Of a DNA stretch of 64,000 bases, positions 15,990-25,359 are shown one piece after another. The DNA is from Parablautia intestinalis. Lineage in GTDB: Bacteria; Bacillota; Clostridia; Lachnospirales; Lachnospiraceae. Within the stretch, counting starts at the first letter, position 1; each line of letters opens with the position of its first letter. The stretch is from assembly GCA_003612395.1 (NCBI GenBank), contig RAYQ01000015.1, positions 1-64,000 on the forward strand, written 5' to 3'. The notes beneath the pieces were generated by a model. That model had not been told where the DNA came from. It ran no database searches and saw only the letters and a list, made by a program, of their open reading frames with translations. The translations under genes and the position numbers were made by a program.

Positions 15990-18224
15990 ATGATGTTGAT
16001 AGATAAATATTATAAAAAGGAAAGCAGCGATAAAATATCGGACATAGATCGTGTGACAGGCGGGTATATCAAAGCCATTGGCCGGGAGAACTGCGATGAT
16101 GCCGTATCCGTTGACCCGAGAGAAGAGATAAGCTTTTATCTGGCATGTGAATCGCGTTCTGCCATATCCTGGTATCCTTTTGAAAGAGAGGCGTCCGTTT
16201 TAGAGATTGGAGGCGACTTTGGAAATATTGCAGGAGAGCTTTGCGACAGAGTATCCCAGGTGGTGATAGCGGAGAACTCTCTTTTTCGCGCACAGATGAT
16301 ATGTGAGAGATACAGGCACAGGGAAAATCTGACAGTGTATGCCGGAGAGGTTTCGGACATGGAGTTTCCATGGGCATTTGACTATATTGTTATCTTGGGC
16401 CTTGCAGATAAAACAGGCAGTTATGGGGCATCAGAAGAATACTATTTAAGGATATTTAAACACTTGAGGAAGCTGCTTAAGGAAGAGGGAAAGCTTCTGC
16501 TGGCGGACGATAATTTATACAGCTTATCCTGCTGCCAGCAGGGGGACGGCGCTTTAAATCCCCAAAGCCATATGGAAAAGTTCAGCAAGGCGCAAATGGT
16601 TTCGCTGTTAGGCGAAGCAGGATTTCCCTATATAAAATTTTATTATCCTCTCCCTGATTATAAGCTGGTTGGGAGAGTTTATTCTGATGAGGCGCTGCCA
16701 TCAGCAGCAGAGTGGAATTGTCTTTTGCATTATGATTGCGAAGATCAAAGCTTCCTGGCTTCCAATATGGAGCTTTTTACCGGACTTACGGACAACCATT
16801 TGTTTACCGCTTTTGCCCCGTCTTTTTTTATGGAGGCAGGAAGGAAGGACAATTTATCCCAAATAAAGAAAGCGAACGTATTGTTTGGTGATAATTATGA
16901 GCTGCCCTTTTTAGGATTTGACTGGAAAAAGAAAGGTTACTCTTCCCTGACAAAGGCTGTTGAGGATTACAGGGCCGGGGCCGTGGACAAAGAGAGGGCG
17001 GCATCAGCAGTTTTAAGGACCGACCAGGATCACAGGGTGCTGGAAAAAGTGCTTGAGGTCGAGCTTGACCTGCTTAAGAAATTAAAGGAGGTATGCGGCC
17101 GGCACGGGCTGACTCTTTATGCAATGTACGGTACGCTCCTTGGGGCCGTGCGGCGGGCAGGTATTGTAACCGGGGATGACGACATTGACGTAGCTCTTAA
17201 AAGGGAAGACTTTGATAAGCTGCTTACGCTGCAGGATGAGTTTGCGGATCCGTATTTTCTGCAGACCCCTGCCGGTGACGAATGCTTTTACGGGGGATAT
17301 TTAAAGCTCAGGAATGGAAGCACAACGGCCCTTCATCCGCAGAACTGGTGGGTGAACTGCTGTGAAGGAATTTCCATTGATATTTTTCCTCTGGACAGTG
17401 GATTTTCCAATGTAAAAAAAGAAGCGGCAAAACGCAGGAAAATAAAAATATGGCAGAGATTTTTGTATGCAAAGGCGTATGGATATTTTCCCTGCTTTAA
17501 GGATATGAAGCTGTTAAAATGGAAGGCATATAAGTATATTGGAAAGCTTTTTACAAGGGAGCAGCTGGCGCATTACTTAGATCAGGCGCTTTCGGAAACA
17601 GACGGAAAGGATGCCTCTCCTTTTGGCATATACGCCCATTATCTTCAGGACGGAAGGGAGCCGCAGATATTTGATAAAAAAGCTTTTGACAGGAGCATCA
17701 GGCTTTCTTATGAGGAATTAGAGCTGGATGCGCCGGCAGGATGGGACGGTATCCTGCGCAAGGTATATGGAGAAAACTACATAGACAGGCTTCCCTGGCA
17801 TGAGTCAAAGCAAAGACATGGCTTTTATGACGCGCAGGCGCCATATCAGAGCTATAAGCCTCATTTTAACGGGCTTTTCCGTCCGCAGCCGCAGGAAGGA
17901 AAGAAGGTTGTGCTGTTTGGGGATGAGGCGCTGTTTGGCTCGTATTTTGAAAAGTATGGCAGCCAATATGTACCAAAGGCACTGGTATCATTTCAGGCTT
18001 ATGGGAAAAAAAGCATCCACGGAATTCCTGTGCAAAAATGGGATGCGTATATGGAAGGCCGACCGGATCTATCGGAAATATATCCGGTGGTGTGCAGTTT
18101 TGACATAAGAAGTGCGATTGCCAGTCTGAAGGCCGCCGGACTTAATGACTATTATGTGTATTTACACAGCCGGGAGTGGATTCTGCTGGCGAATTATACC
18201 TTTGCCATGAGAGAATTTGAGTAA
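15990..18224 (+). CDS. Methyltransferase-LicD fusion protein, 744 aa
   Basis: Three regions can be seen. Residues ~60-220 form a class I SAM methyltransferase (VLEIGGDFGNIAGEL as motif I, FDYIVILGLAD as motif II). Residues ~350-600 form a LicD-type nucleotidyltransferase with LYAMYGTLLGAVRRAG and TGDDDIDVAL, the acidic residues that bind metal. Residues ~625-744 begin KKVVLFGDEALFGSYFE, a Rossmann-like tail seen in other LicD-like proteins. LicD enzymes move phosphocholine or similar phospho-groups onto teichoic acids and other surface glycans. The fused methyltransferase could modify the headgroup or a sugar. The gene overlaps or abuts the PAP2-GDPD gene, depending on that gene's start. Confidence 0.8.
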   Translation: MMLIDKYYKKESSDKISDIDRVTGGYIKAIGRENCDDAVSVDPREEISFYLACESRSAISWYPFEREASVLEIGGDFGNIAGELCDRVSQVVIAENSLFRAQMICERYRHRENLTVYAGEVSDMEFPWAFDYIVILGLADKTGSYGASEEYYLRIFKHLRKLLKEEGKLLLADDNLYSLSCCQQGDGALNPQSHMEKFSKAQMVSLLGEAGFPYIKFYYPLPDYKLVGRVYSDEALPSAAEWNCLLHYDCEDQSFLASNMELFTGLTDNHLFTAFAPSFFMEAGRKDNLSQIKKANVLFGDNYELPFLGFDWKKKGYSSLTKAVEDYRAGAVDKERAASAVLRTDQDHRVLEKVLEVELDLLKKLKEVCGRHGLTLYAMYGTLLGAVRRAGIVTGDDDIDVALKREDFDKLLTLQDEFADPYFLQTPAGDECFYGGYLKLRNGSTTALHPQNWWVNCCEGISIDIFPLDSGFSNVKKEAAKRRKIKIWQRFLYAKAYGYFPCFKDMKLLKWKAYKYIGKLFTREQLAHYLDQALSETDGKDASPFGIYAHYLQDGREPQIFDKKAFDRSIRLSYEELELDAPAGWDGILRKVYGENYIDRLPWHESKQRHGFYDAQAPYQSYKPHFNGLFRPQPQEGKKVVLFGDEALFGSYFEKYGSQYVPKALVSFQAYGKKSIHGIPVQKWDAYMEGRPDLSEIYPVVCSFDIRSAIASLKAAGLNDYYVYLHSREWILLANYTFAMREFE

Positions 18225-18312
18225 CAGGAGCCGCAAAGCCCTATTGGCGCGGCTTTACGAATGGCGCAGGCTGAACGGTTGCGGATTTGAACAAATAAAA
18301 GGAGAAGAAGCG

Positions 18313-20925
18313 TTGGATATATCGTATTTATTGTTTTTACAAAGAGCGAGAGAAGCCGTGGGAGGAGTGGCAGACGGATTTTTCCTGCGGGTGACCAGCC
18401 TTGGGGAAGGGATTATCACGTATCTTTTGCTTGCGTTTGTGTACTGGTGTGTGGACAAGCGCTCAGGCCAGCTGATGGCGCTTAATGTGTCTGCTGCCTG
18501 TACGTGGAATCAGTTCATGAAGAATATCTGCAAAGTAGAAAGACCCTGGGTTTTGGATGAAAGAATTGTACCGGTACAGTCAGCCCTTGCGGGGGCGGGA
18601 GGATATTCTTTTCCAAGCGGACATACCCAGCGGGCGGCAGCCGTCTGGGGCTCACTAGGCGCTTCTCTTTTAAAGGATGGAAAAAAAGGCCCCCGGGGTC
18701 TGCTCTCGGGAGTATGCTTTTCGATTGTTGCGCTTATTGCTTTTTCCAGAAATTATCTGGGGGTGCATACCCTGAAGGATGTGCTTGCCGCGCTGGCGAT
18801 GGGAGTCATTTTCATTTTGCTGCTGGAACGTGTGATGCGCTGGGCGGAGGAAGGAAAAAACCGGGATGTGATAGTGGCAGCAGCAGGGTGTGCATTATGC
18901 TTTTGCCCTATGCTGAAGGTGGGATGTCTTTCCAATGCAGGGGCCGGCATGGGCTTTATGATTGGCTGGGTGTTAGAAAGGCGCTTTGTCCGGTTTGAGG
19001 TAGAGGATGCATGGACTTCTAAGTGTGTGCGCTTTGCTTTGGGCGGGGCAGGAATTGTTTTTATTTTGACGGTGCTGCAGGCCGTGCTGGGGCTTGTCAT
19101 GCCGGGAAAGTATGCGGGCTTTTTTAGCTCTTTTATTCTGGCTGTTTTTATTCTGGCTGTTTACCCTTTCTTTTTTAGCAAAAAGAAAAGGTATGCGGCG
19201 GGCATTGGCATTTTGGGAGTGCTGATGATTGGTATGGCTGTCTTTAGCTTTGGATGGCAGCGGCACCTTCGGCTGACGGCGCAGGATATGGCGGTGGAAA
19301 ATGGGCAGGAAATATCGGAGCAGGCAGACGGACAGGGAGCCGCAGATAGTGCACCAGGGGATGAAGCAGCGGGACAGGAGACATTTTTGACCGAATCAGA
19401 CGGTATTCCCAAGATCATTGCCCACCGCGGATATAGCGGGCAATTTCCGGAAAATACACTGGCGGCCTTTGCAGGAGCGCTGGATATCGGCGCAGATTAT
19501 ATTGAGCTGGATGTCCAGCTCAGCAAAGACGGACAGGTGGTTATTTTACATGATGACAGCTTAAAGCGCACTACAGGAGTGGATGGAAAGGTTTCTGATT
19601 TTACTTATGAGGAGTTAGCCGGTCTGGATGCGGGGGCTTGGTTTGACGCTTCCTTTGCGGGAGAAAAGATCCCGACTCTGGAGGAGGCGCTTACGCTGAT
19701 CCGGGATACGCAGTGCGGTGTGTATCTGGAGCTTAAGGACATCGGCCAGGTGGCAGGTTTTGAGGAAGCTGTGCTTAAGGTAGTGAACGAATGCGGTATG
19801 ACAAACCGCTGTCTGTTTGCGTCTTTTCAGTATCGTTATCTGCAGCATCTTAAGGAACTGGATCCGGAACTGAAAACGCTCTACAATACATCTTCCGGAA
19901 AGAAATCCCTTCCGGAGGAGTTTCCGGCAGATTATTACGGCCTGTCTGTAGAAACAGTGTCACAGGAGACGGTTGGTGCGATTCATCAGGCGGGAAAACA
20001 GGTTTTTGTGTGGACAGTCAATACGCCTGCGCAGATGAAAAATGTACGTTTGATGGGGGCAGATGGCATGGTGACCAACCATCCAGGGCTGGCAAAGGTA
20101 ATACGGCAGCCGGAATATGAATATCTGGCGGAGCATTATGAAAAATCCTTTGCCCTGCCGGGACTGTATGAGCAGGATTTGCCGGAGGTATGTGAGGATG
20201 TGGTGGTCCAGGGATTTACCAAGGCAGGAAATACCCTCGTGATATCCGCTTACAGTAAGTCAGGAGAATATAACAGTATTCTTTACGTGATGAATTTAAA
20301 CGGAAAGCTTTTAAAGGTGGTGGATCTAAATTTCAAGGCTCATACAGGCGGTATTGCCTATGATGAGAGCCATGATTTGCTGTGGGTGACAGGACCCGAG
20401 GGAAAGGTATACGCTATTTCCTGGTCTGATGTGATGGCCGGAACTTATCAGGGTGAAATACTGGTGGAATTTGACGGCGGACTGGTAAATCACGGCGGAA
20501 GTAAGGTGGCCTCCTTTTTGACTTTTTTTGATGGAGAGCTATTTGTGGGTTCCTATGTAAATGGATCAAATGGTATGCTGAACCGATACGACCTTACCGA
20601 AGTTACAGAGCCCGATCTGGTGTCGGCAGTTGTAATCCCGCAGAGAATTCAGGGCGTTACATTTAAAAAAGATGCTGTATCCGGAGAATGCTATATGTTC
20701 TTAAGCCAGGGATACCAGACAGAGGATTCCTATCTGCTTAAGTTCTTATATGACAGGGAGGTAACGTCTTATACCGAACCGGTTGAAAGCAGTGTTCTTC
20801 CGGAAGGGGTGGAGCAGGTTCAGATGAGCGCGGGAGGAATGTATATTTTATTTGAGTCCGCAGCCCGGCCATACCGCCCCACGGCAAGAATTCCCAATGA
20901 CCAGGTTTTTCTGGTGAGAGAGTAG
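18313..20925 (+). CDS. PAP2 phosphatase-GDPD fusion with beta-propeller-like tail, 870 aa
   Basis: Start chosen at TTG 18313, eight bases after AAAGGAG; the product then begins (M)DISYLLFLQ like other PAP2 membrane proteins. A TTG at 18217 is an alternative start overlapping the LicD gene. The PAP2 motifs are KVERPW, FPSGHT and SRNYLGVHTLKD among several membrane helices (~1-320). Residues ~360-590 are a glycerophosphodiester phosphodiesterase domain with IIAHRGYSGQFPENT, YIELDVQLSKDG and VYLELK. Residues ~600-870 look like a propeller (ILYVMNLNGK, GGIAYDES, VGSYVNGSNGM). Both enzymes act on phospholipid or teichoic-acid phosphate esters, so release or recycling of lipid-linked glycerophosphate outside the membrane is likely. 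Confidence 0.8.
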   Translation: MDISYLLFLQRAREAVGGVADGFFLRVTSLGEGIITYLLLAFVYWCVDKRSGQLMALNVSAACTWNQFMKNICKVERPWVLDERIVPVQSALAGAGGYSFPSGHTQRAAAVWGSLGASLLKDGKKGPRGLLSGVCFSIVALIAFSRNYLGVHTLKDVLAALAMGVIFILLLERVMRWAEEGKNRDVIVAAAGCALCFCPMLKVGCLSNAGAGMGFMIGWVLERRFVRFEVEDAWTSKCVRFALGGAGIVFILTVLQAVLGLVMPGKYAGFFSSFILAVFILAVYPFFFSKKKRYAAGIGILGVLMIGMAVFSFGWQRHLRLTAQDMAVENGQEISEQADGQGAADSAPGDEAAGQETFLTESDGIPKIIAHRGYSGQFPENTLAAFAGALDIGADYIELDVQLSKDGQVVILHDDSLKRTTGVDGKVSDFTYEELAGLDAGAWFDASFAGEKIPTLEEALTLIRDTQCGVYLELKDIGQVAGFEEAVLKVVNECGMTNRCLFASFQYRYLQHLKELDPELKTLYNTSSGKKSLPEEFPADYYGLSVETVSQETVGAIHQAGKQVFVWTVNTPAQMKNVRLMGADGMVTNHPGLAKVIRQPEYEYLAEHYEKSFALPGLYEQDLPEVCEDVVVQGFTKAGNTLVISAYSKSGEYNSILYVMNLNGKLLKVVDLNFKAHTGGIAYDESHDLLWVTGPEGKVYAISWSDVMAGTYQGEILVEFDGGLVNHGGSKVASFLTFFDGELFVGSYVNGSNGMLNRYDLTEVTEPDLVSAVVIPQRIQGVTFKKDAVSGECYMFLSQGYQTEDSYLLKFLYDREVTSYTEPVESSVLPEGVEQVQMSAGGMYILFESAARPYRPTARIPNDQVFLVRE

Positions 20926-21082
20926 TTCGTAAGGGACCTCTGTTATTAAGGAGCCTGCTCTCAGGCCGATAGCCGGCTTTCGTTCCTGCCTGTGCAGCCG
21001 GCCCGACGGCAAATTGAGCTGGTAATGAGCGCTGGAGAGACAAAATAAATGTGGTAATGAACATCTGTTAATGTTATACTAT

Positions 21083-21119
21083 GTAACAGTTCGGACAATA
21101 AAAATGCCCGGGCTGTTAC
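21083..21119 (+). promoter_or_regulatory. Perfect hairpin in the leader of the aldolase-like gene
   Basis: GTAACAGTTCGG pairs over 12 positions (two G-U) with CCGGGCTGTTAC around a 13-base loop. A possible -10 box (TATACT, 21075-21080) lies just before it, so the hairpin would be at the very 5' end of the mRNA. It could also act as a weak terminator of the upstream gene (followed by GTATTTTAG). The choice between the two is open. Confidence 0.4.
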
Positions 21120-21188
21120 TGTATTTTAGCTGGTGCGGCGGCTTATAAAGCGCGGCTGCGTTTGCTGTAGAAGAAAGGCAGGCATATC

Positions 21189-22787
21189 ATGCTCCTATTG
21201 GACTGTACGCTGCGGGACGGCGGTTATGTAAACGACTGGGAATTTGGATATGACAATATTATCAATATTTATGAAAGACTGATTTCCGCCCGGATAGATA
21301 TTGTGGAGGTAGGGTTTATTGATGCGCGCCGCCCTTATGATGTAAACCGCAGTATCTTCCCGGACACGGCAAGCGTGGGGAAAACCTTTGAAAGGCTGGG
21401 CCGGGGCAGCTCCATCATAGTGGGAATGATTGATTATGGCACCTGTCCCATAGAAAATATTGAGGAACAAAAGGACAGCTTTCTGGATGGAATACGTGTC
21501 ATTTTTAAAAAGGAAAAAATGCATAAGGCCATTGCTTTTTGCAGACAGGTGAAAGCAAAAGGGTACAAGGTGTTTGCGCAGGCTGTCTCCATTACAAGCT
21601 ATGATGATGATACCTTTAAGGAGCTGCTGGGGCTGATAAACGGGTTGGAGCCTTATGCATTTTCACTGGTAGATACCTACGGTCTTTTGCACAAAGGGGA
21701 TCTGCAAAGATATTTACAGATGGCAGACGAAGGGTTAAAACCGGAGATTATGTTAGGCTACCATGCTCATAATAACTTCCAGTTAGCCTATTCCAACTGT
21801 ATTGAACTTTTGGAGCACCCTTTAAAACGGGGCATGCTGGTGGACGGTAGCTTATACGGCATGGGGAAAAGCGCCGGCAATGCGCCGATTGAACTTCTTT
21901 CCCGTTATATGATTGATCGCTGCGGAAAGGAATATCATGTGAGTCAGCTTTTAGAGGCAATTGACGTGACGATTCTGGATATTTACCGCAGGACGCCCTG
22001 GGGATATGGCTTTAAGTTTTACTTATCGGCGGCAAACGACTGCCACCCCAACTATGTGACTTATTTACAGGAAAAGCGTAAGCTGTCGGTGAAATCTATT
22101 TCTGAAATTCTGGATATGATTTCTCCGGAAAAGAAATTGCTGTATGATGTCCATTATATTGAAAAGCTCTACCTGCAATATCAGGCCAGAGAATGTGAAG
22201 ACTCGCAGGACCGGGAGAAGCTGAAGGAATTGTGGGTTGGGGCCGGAAAAGGCGCCGTTTTGCTTTTAGGGCCGGGGAAAAATATACATGCCCAGAAGGA
22301 ACGGGTGGAGGCCTGTATAAAGGAGCGTACCCCTGTAGTGATTGCCGTGAATTTTCTTCCGGAAGGATTTTCAATTGACGGGCTGTTTATCAGCAATGCA
22401 AAAAGGTACGTGCAGTTATCCACAAAATTATTGCGGCTCTCTCCTAAAGCGCTGGTGATTGCCACCTCCAATGTGACAAGCGCCGGGAAACCCTTTGATT
22501 ATGTTTTGAATTACAGTGCTTTACTGGACGAGCAGGCATGGATTGCGGATAATCCGCTGATTATGCTTATAAAGCTTTTGGAGGAATTTGGTGTTGCCGA
22601 TATCTTTTTGGCGGGATTTGACGGTTTTAGCGAGGCGGAAACAGCCAACTATGTTAACGAAAATATGGAGCATGAGTTAACCAGAGAAAAGGCGATTTCA
22701 CTTAACCGGGATGTTGAAAATGCCATAGGACGGCTGGAGGGAAAAGCGGAGCTTCACTTTATCACGGATACTTTATATCGGATTTGA
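21189..22787 (+). CDS. DRE-TIM (HMGL-like) aldolase-type protein with extra C-terminal domain, 532 aa
   Basis: The N-terminus reads LLLDCTLRDGGYVNDWEF, the metal-binding DCTLRDGG signature of DRE-TIM metallolyases such as 4-hydroxy-2-oxovalerate aldolase. LGYHAHNNFQLA supplies the two metal-binding histidines and DGSLYGMGKSAGNA the end of the barrel (~residue 225). Residues ~340-532 (GKGAVLLLGPGKNIHAQKER and following) form a second domain that I cannot name. The family makes or breaks C-C bonds next to 2-oxo acids. Together with the ThDP enzyme two genes later it may supply or process a 2-oxo-acid building block for a branched sugar. That role is inferred. Confidence 0.75.
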   Translation: MLLLDCTLRDGGYVNDWEFGYDNIINIYERLISARIDIVEVGFIDARRPYDVNRSIFPDTASVGKTFERLGRGSSIIVGMIDYGTCPIENIEEQKDSFLDGIRVIFKKEKMHKAIAFCRQVKAKGYKVFAQAVSITSYDDDTFKELLGLINGLEPYAFSLVDTYGLLHKGDLQRYLQMADEGLKPEIMLGYHAHNNFQLAYSNCIELLEHPLKRGMLVDGSLYGMGKSAGNAPIELLSRYMIDRCGKEYHVSQLLEAIDVTILDIYRRTPWGYGFKFYLSAANDCHPNYVTYLQEKRKLSVKSISEILDMISPEKKLLYDVHYIEKLYLQYQARECEDSQDREKLKELWVGAGKGAVLLLGPGKNIHAQKERVEACIKERTPVVIAVNFLPEGFSIDGLFISNAKRYVQLSTKLLRLSPKALVIATSNVTSAGKPFDYVLNYSALLDEQAWIADNPLIMLIKLLEEFGVADIFLAGFDGFSEAETANYVNENMEHELTREKAISLNRDVENAIGRLEGKAELHFITDTLYRI

Positions 22788-22831
22788 ATGCCTGCAATGC
22801 GCAATACAGCAGCGCAGAAATGGAGAAATGT

Positions 22832-23494
22832 ATGAAGCAATATCAATATGTGGTTTTTGATGTGGACGGTACGCTTTTGGACACGGCGGAGGGAATTGTT
22901 AAGGCGGTTAAAGAGACAATGCGTATGGAAAAGCTGGAAATCCCTGCAGACGATGTGTTCCGCACTTTTATCGGTCCCCCGATTCAAAATTCCTTTGAAA
23001 AGCTTTATGGCTTCGGGGCAAAGAGGGCACAGGAGATGGCGGCTGTGTTCCGGAACTTCTACAGGCAGGATGAGTACATTTTGAGGGCAAAGCCTTATGA
23101 AGGGATATATGAGGTTTGCAGGGCACTTGCGGCGGCGGAAAGAAAGATAGGGATTGCCACTTATAAAAGGCAGGATTATGCGGAAAAAATAGTGCGTTAT
23201 TTTCAGTTTGACAGGTATACGGATTATATTTTCGGAGCCGACCATGAAAACCGCCTGAAAAAGGTGGACATTATCAGACTGTGCCTAAACGAAATGGGAT
23301 GTAAGGATTATGGACAGGCTGTGATGATAGGGGACAGTGACAATGACGCTATAGGCGCACAGGCGCTGGGGATCGATTTTATCGGTGTAACATACGGCTT
23401 TGGCTTTTTAAGTGAGGAGGATGTAAATGCATATGCAAATGCGGGATGTGCAGATACACCCTTAGGGCTTTTCGGGCTTTTGGGATTAGCGTAA
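22832..23494 (+). CDS. HAD-family phosphatase, 220 aa
   Basis: Start placed at ATG 22832 with GGAG six bases upstream; an in-frame ATG at 22784 overlaps the previous stop but has no site. Motif I is YVVFDVDGTLLDTAEG, motif II falls in IGIATYK, and motifs III/IV are KKVDIIRLC and VMIGDSDNDAIGA. The length and cap region fit the phosphoglycolate-phosphatase-like group. In this position it may dephosphorylate a sugar phosphate or the product of the neighbouring aldolase-like enzyme. The substrate is not predictable from sequence. Confidence 0.8.
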   Translation: MKQYQYVVFDVDGTLLDTAEGIVKAVKETMRMEKLEIPADDVFRTFIGPPIQNSFEKLYGFGAKRAQEMAAVFRNFYRQDEYILRAKPYEGIYEVCRALAAAERKIGIATYKRQDYAEKIVRYFQFDRYTDYIFGADHENRLKKVDIIRLCLNEMGCKDYGQAVMIGDSDNDAIGAQALGIDFIGVTYGFGFLSEEDVNAYANAGCADTPLGLFGLLGLA

Positions 23495-23509
23495 GGAATG
23501 GGGGAATAA

Positions 23510-25339
23510 ATGAAGATCAAGATTGCGAAATATATTGCAGATTTTCTGGTGAAAAAAGGGGTGGAGGACATTTTTACGGTGACGGGCGGCGGCGCCATGC
23601 ATTTAAATGATGCCCTTGGCCACCAAAAGGAACTTCACTGCATTTACAATCATCATGAGCAGGCCTGTGCAATTGCGGCGGAAGGGTATACAAGGCTTAC
23701 CGGAAAACTGGCGGCAGTGTGCGTGACCAGCGGGCCGGGCGGAACCAATGCCATAACAGGTGTTCTGGGAGGCTGGCTGGATTCTGTTCCCATGTTCATT
23801 TTGTCAGGACAGGTAAAGCGTGAAACTACCTTATGGGCCACAGATATACCCCTGCGCCAGCTGGGTGATCAGGAGTACAATATCATAGACAGTGTAAAGC
23901 CCATGACCAAGTATGCGGTTATGATAACGGAGCCTTCAGAAATCCGGTATCATCTGGAGAAAGCTTTTTACCTGGCAGTTACAGGCAGAGGCGGCCCGGT
24001 GTGGCTGGACATCCCTTTAGATGTCCAGGCAGCCCTGGTGGAAACGGATGAACTGGCAGGCTTTGACCCTGTTTTAGAAGGAATAGAGGAAAGAGAGGTA
24101 CCTGTGTATGACAGAGCGCTTACGCCGATCATTCTGGAGCGGATTAGAAATGCCAGGCGTCCGCTTATTTTTGCAGGTACAGGGATACGGCTGGGGGATG
24201 CCAGGGCAGAATTTTTAGAGCTTGTAGAAAAGCTGCAGATTCCGGTGGTGACAGCCTGGAATGCTCATGATGTGCTGCCTGCGGACAACCCTTACTTTTG
24301 CGGGAAACCCGGAACGGTGGGGACAAGAGGCGGTAATTTCCTGGTGATGAACTGTGATCTGCTTCTGGTATTAGGATCCCGTTTAAATATTCGTTTGATC
24401 AGCTACAATTACAGGGATTTTGCCAAAGATGCTTATAAAGTTATAGTGGATATTGATGAAAAGGAATTGAGAAAGCCTACGGTTACGCCGGATTTGCCGG
24501 TACATGCCAACGTGAAGGACGTGATGGCAGATCTGGTAAAAGCCCCTTACGATGGCGCTACAGATGTGCATAAAGAATGGCTGAAACGGGCAAAGGAAGT
24601 GGACAGAAAATACCCTGCGGTGCTGGAGGAATATAAGGCAAAAAATTACCCCATGAACCCGTATGCCTTTCTGGAGGTATTTTTTCAAAAGGCGTCTGAA
24701 GATGAGGTTATGGTGTGCGGAAACGGAAGCGCCTGTGTCATGACCTTTCAGGCGTGCAGGATCAAAGAAGGACAGAGGCTGTTTACCAATTCCGGGTGTG
24801 CCGCCATGGGATATGGTTTTCCGGCAGCGATAGGAGCGGCAGCTGCCCAAAAGGGCAGACCGGTGGTCTGCATTGACGGGGACGGCAGCTTTCAGATGAA
24901 TCTGCAGGAGCTTCAGACAGTGGTATACAATCATTTAAATATAAAAATTATATACCTTAACAATAACGGCTACCACTCTATCCGCCAGACTCAGGGAAAC
25001 CTTTTTAAGGGCCAGCCGCTTGTAGGTGTATGCGATGGAAATGGACTCAGCTTTCCTGATATGGAAAAAATCTCCTATGCCTATGGGATTCCATATGTAA
25101 AAATTGATCATTTAGACGCTGCGCCGGCTCAGATAGAGGATGCTCTGCACAGAAAGGGGCCGGTTTTGATAGAGGCTGTTTTAGACCCGGAGCAGAACTT
25201 TGCGCCAAAGCTTTCTTCAAGGGTATTGCCCGATGGGAAAATAGTTTCCCCTTCTCTGGATGATATGTTTCCTTTCCTTGATAAAGAGGAATATGAAAAA
25301 GTACGCAGGCAGTGCCTGGGGCCTGAGTTTGCAGGTTAA
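23510..25339 (+). CDS. ThDP-dependent acetolactate-synthase-like enzyme, possible YerE type, 609 aa
   Basis: A full-length three-domain ThDP enzyme. The catalytic Glu is in YNHHEQACAIAAEGYTR (~residue 50), the middle domain spans ~200-340, and the ThDP/Mg motif GDGSFQMNLQELQ with IIYLNNNGYHSIRQTQ lies at ~463-500. There is no regulatory-subunit gene, and the gene sits inside a sugar cluster, which argues against branched-chain amino acid synthesis. In Yersinia, YerE adds a two-carbon unit from pyruvate to CDP-4-keto-3,6-dideoxyglucose to make yersiniose. The same neighbours (ddhB, ddhC and a reductase) are present here. The start has GGGGG ahead of ATG 23510. Confidence 0.75.
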   Translation: MKIKIAKYIADFLVKKGVEDIFTVTGGGAMHLNDALGHQKELHCIYNHHEQACAIAAEGYTRLTGKLAAVCVTSGPGGTNAITGVLGGWLDSVPMFILSGQVKRETTLWATDIPLRQLGDQEYNIIDSVKPMTKYAVMITEPSEIRYHLEKAFYLAVTGRGGPVWLDIPLDVQAALVETDELAGFDPVLEGIEEREVPVYDRALTPIILERIRNARRPLIFAGTGIRLGDARAEFLELVEKLQIPVVTAWNAHDVLPADNPYFCGKPGTVGTRGGNFLVMNCDLLLVLGSRLNIRLISYNYRDFAKDAYKVIVDIDEKELRKPTVTPDLPVHANVKDVMADLVKAPYDGATDVHKEWLKRAKEVDRKYPAVLEEYKAKNYPMNPYAFLEVFFQKASEDEVMVCGNGSACVMTFQACRIKEGQRLFTNSGCAAMGYGFPAAIGAAAAQKGRPVVCIDGDGSFQMNLQELQTVVYNHLNIKIIYLNNNGYHSIRQTQGNLFKGQPLVGVCDGNGLSFPDMEKISYAYGIPYVKIDHLDAAPAQIEDALHRKGPVLIEAVLDPEQNFAPKLSSRVLPDGKIVSPSLDDMFPFLDKEEYEKVRRQCLGPEFAG

Positions 25340-25359
25340 GAAGGGGGTATGGGCATAAG

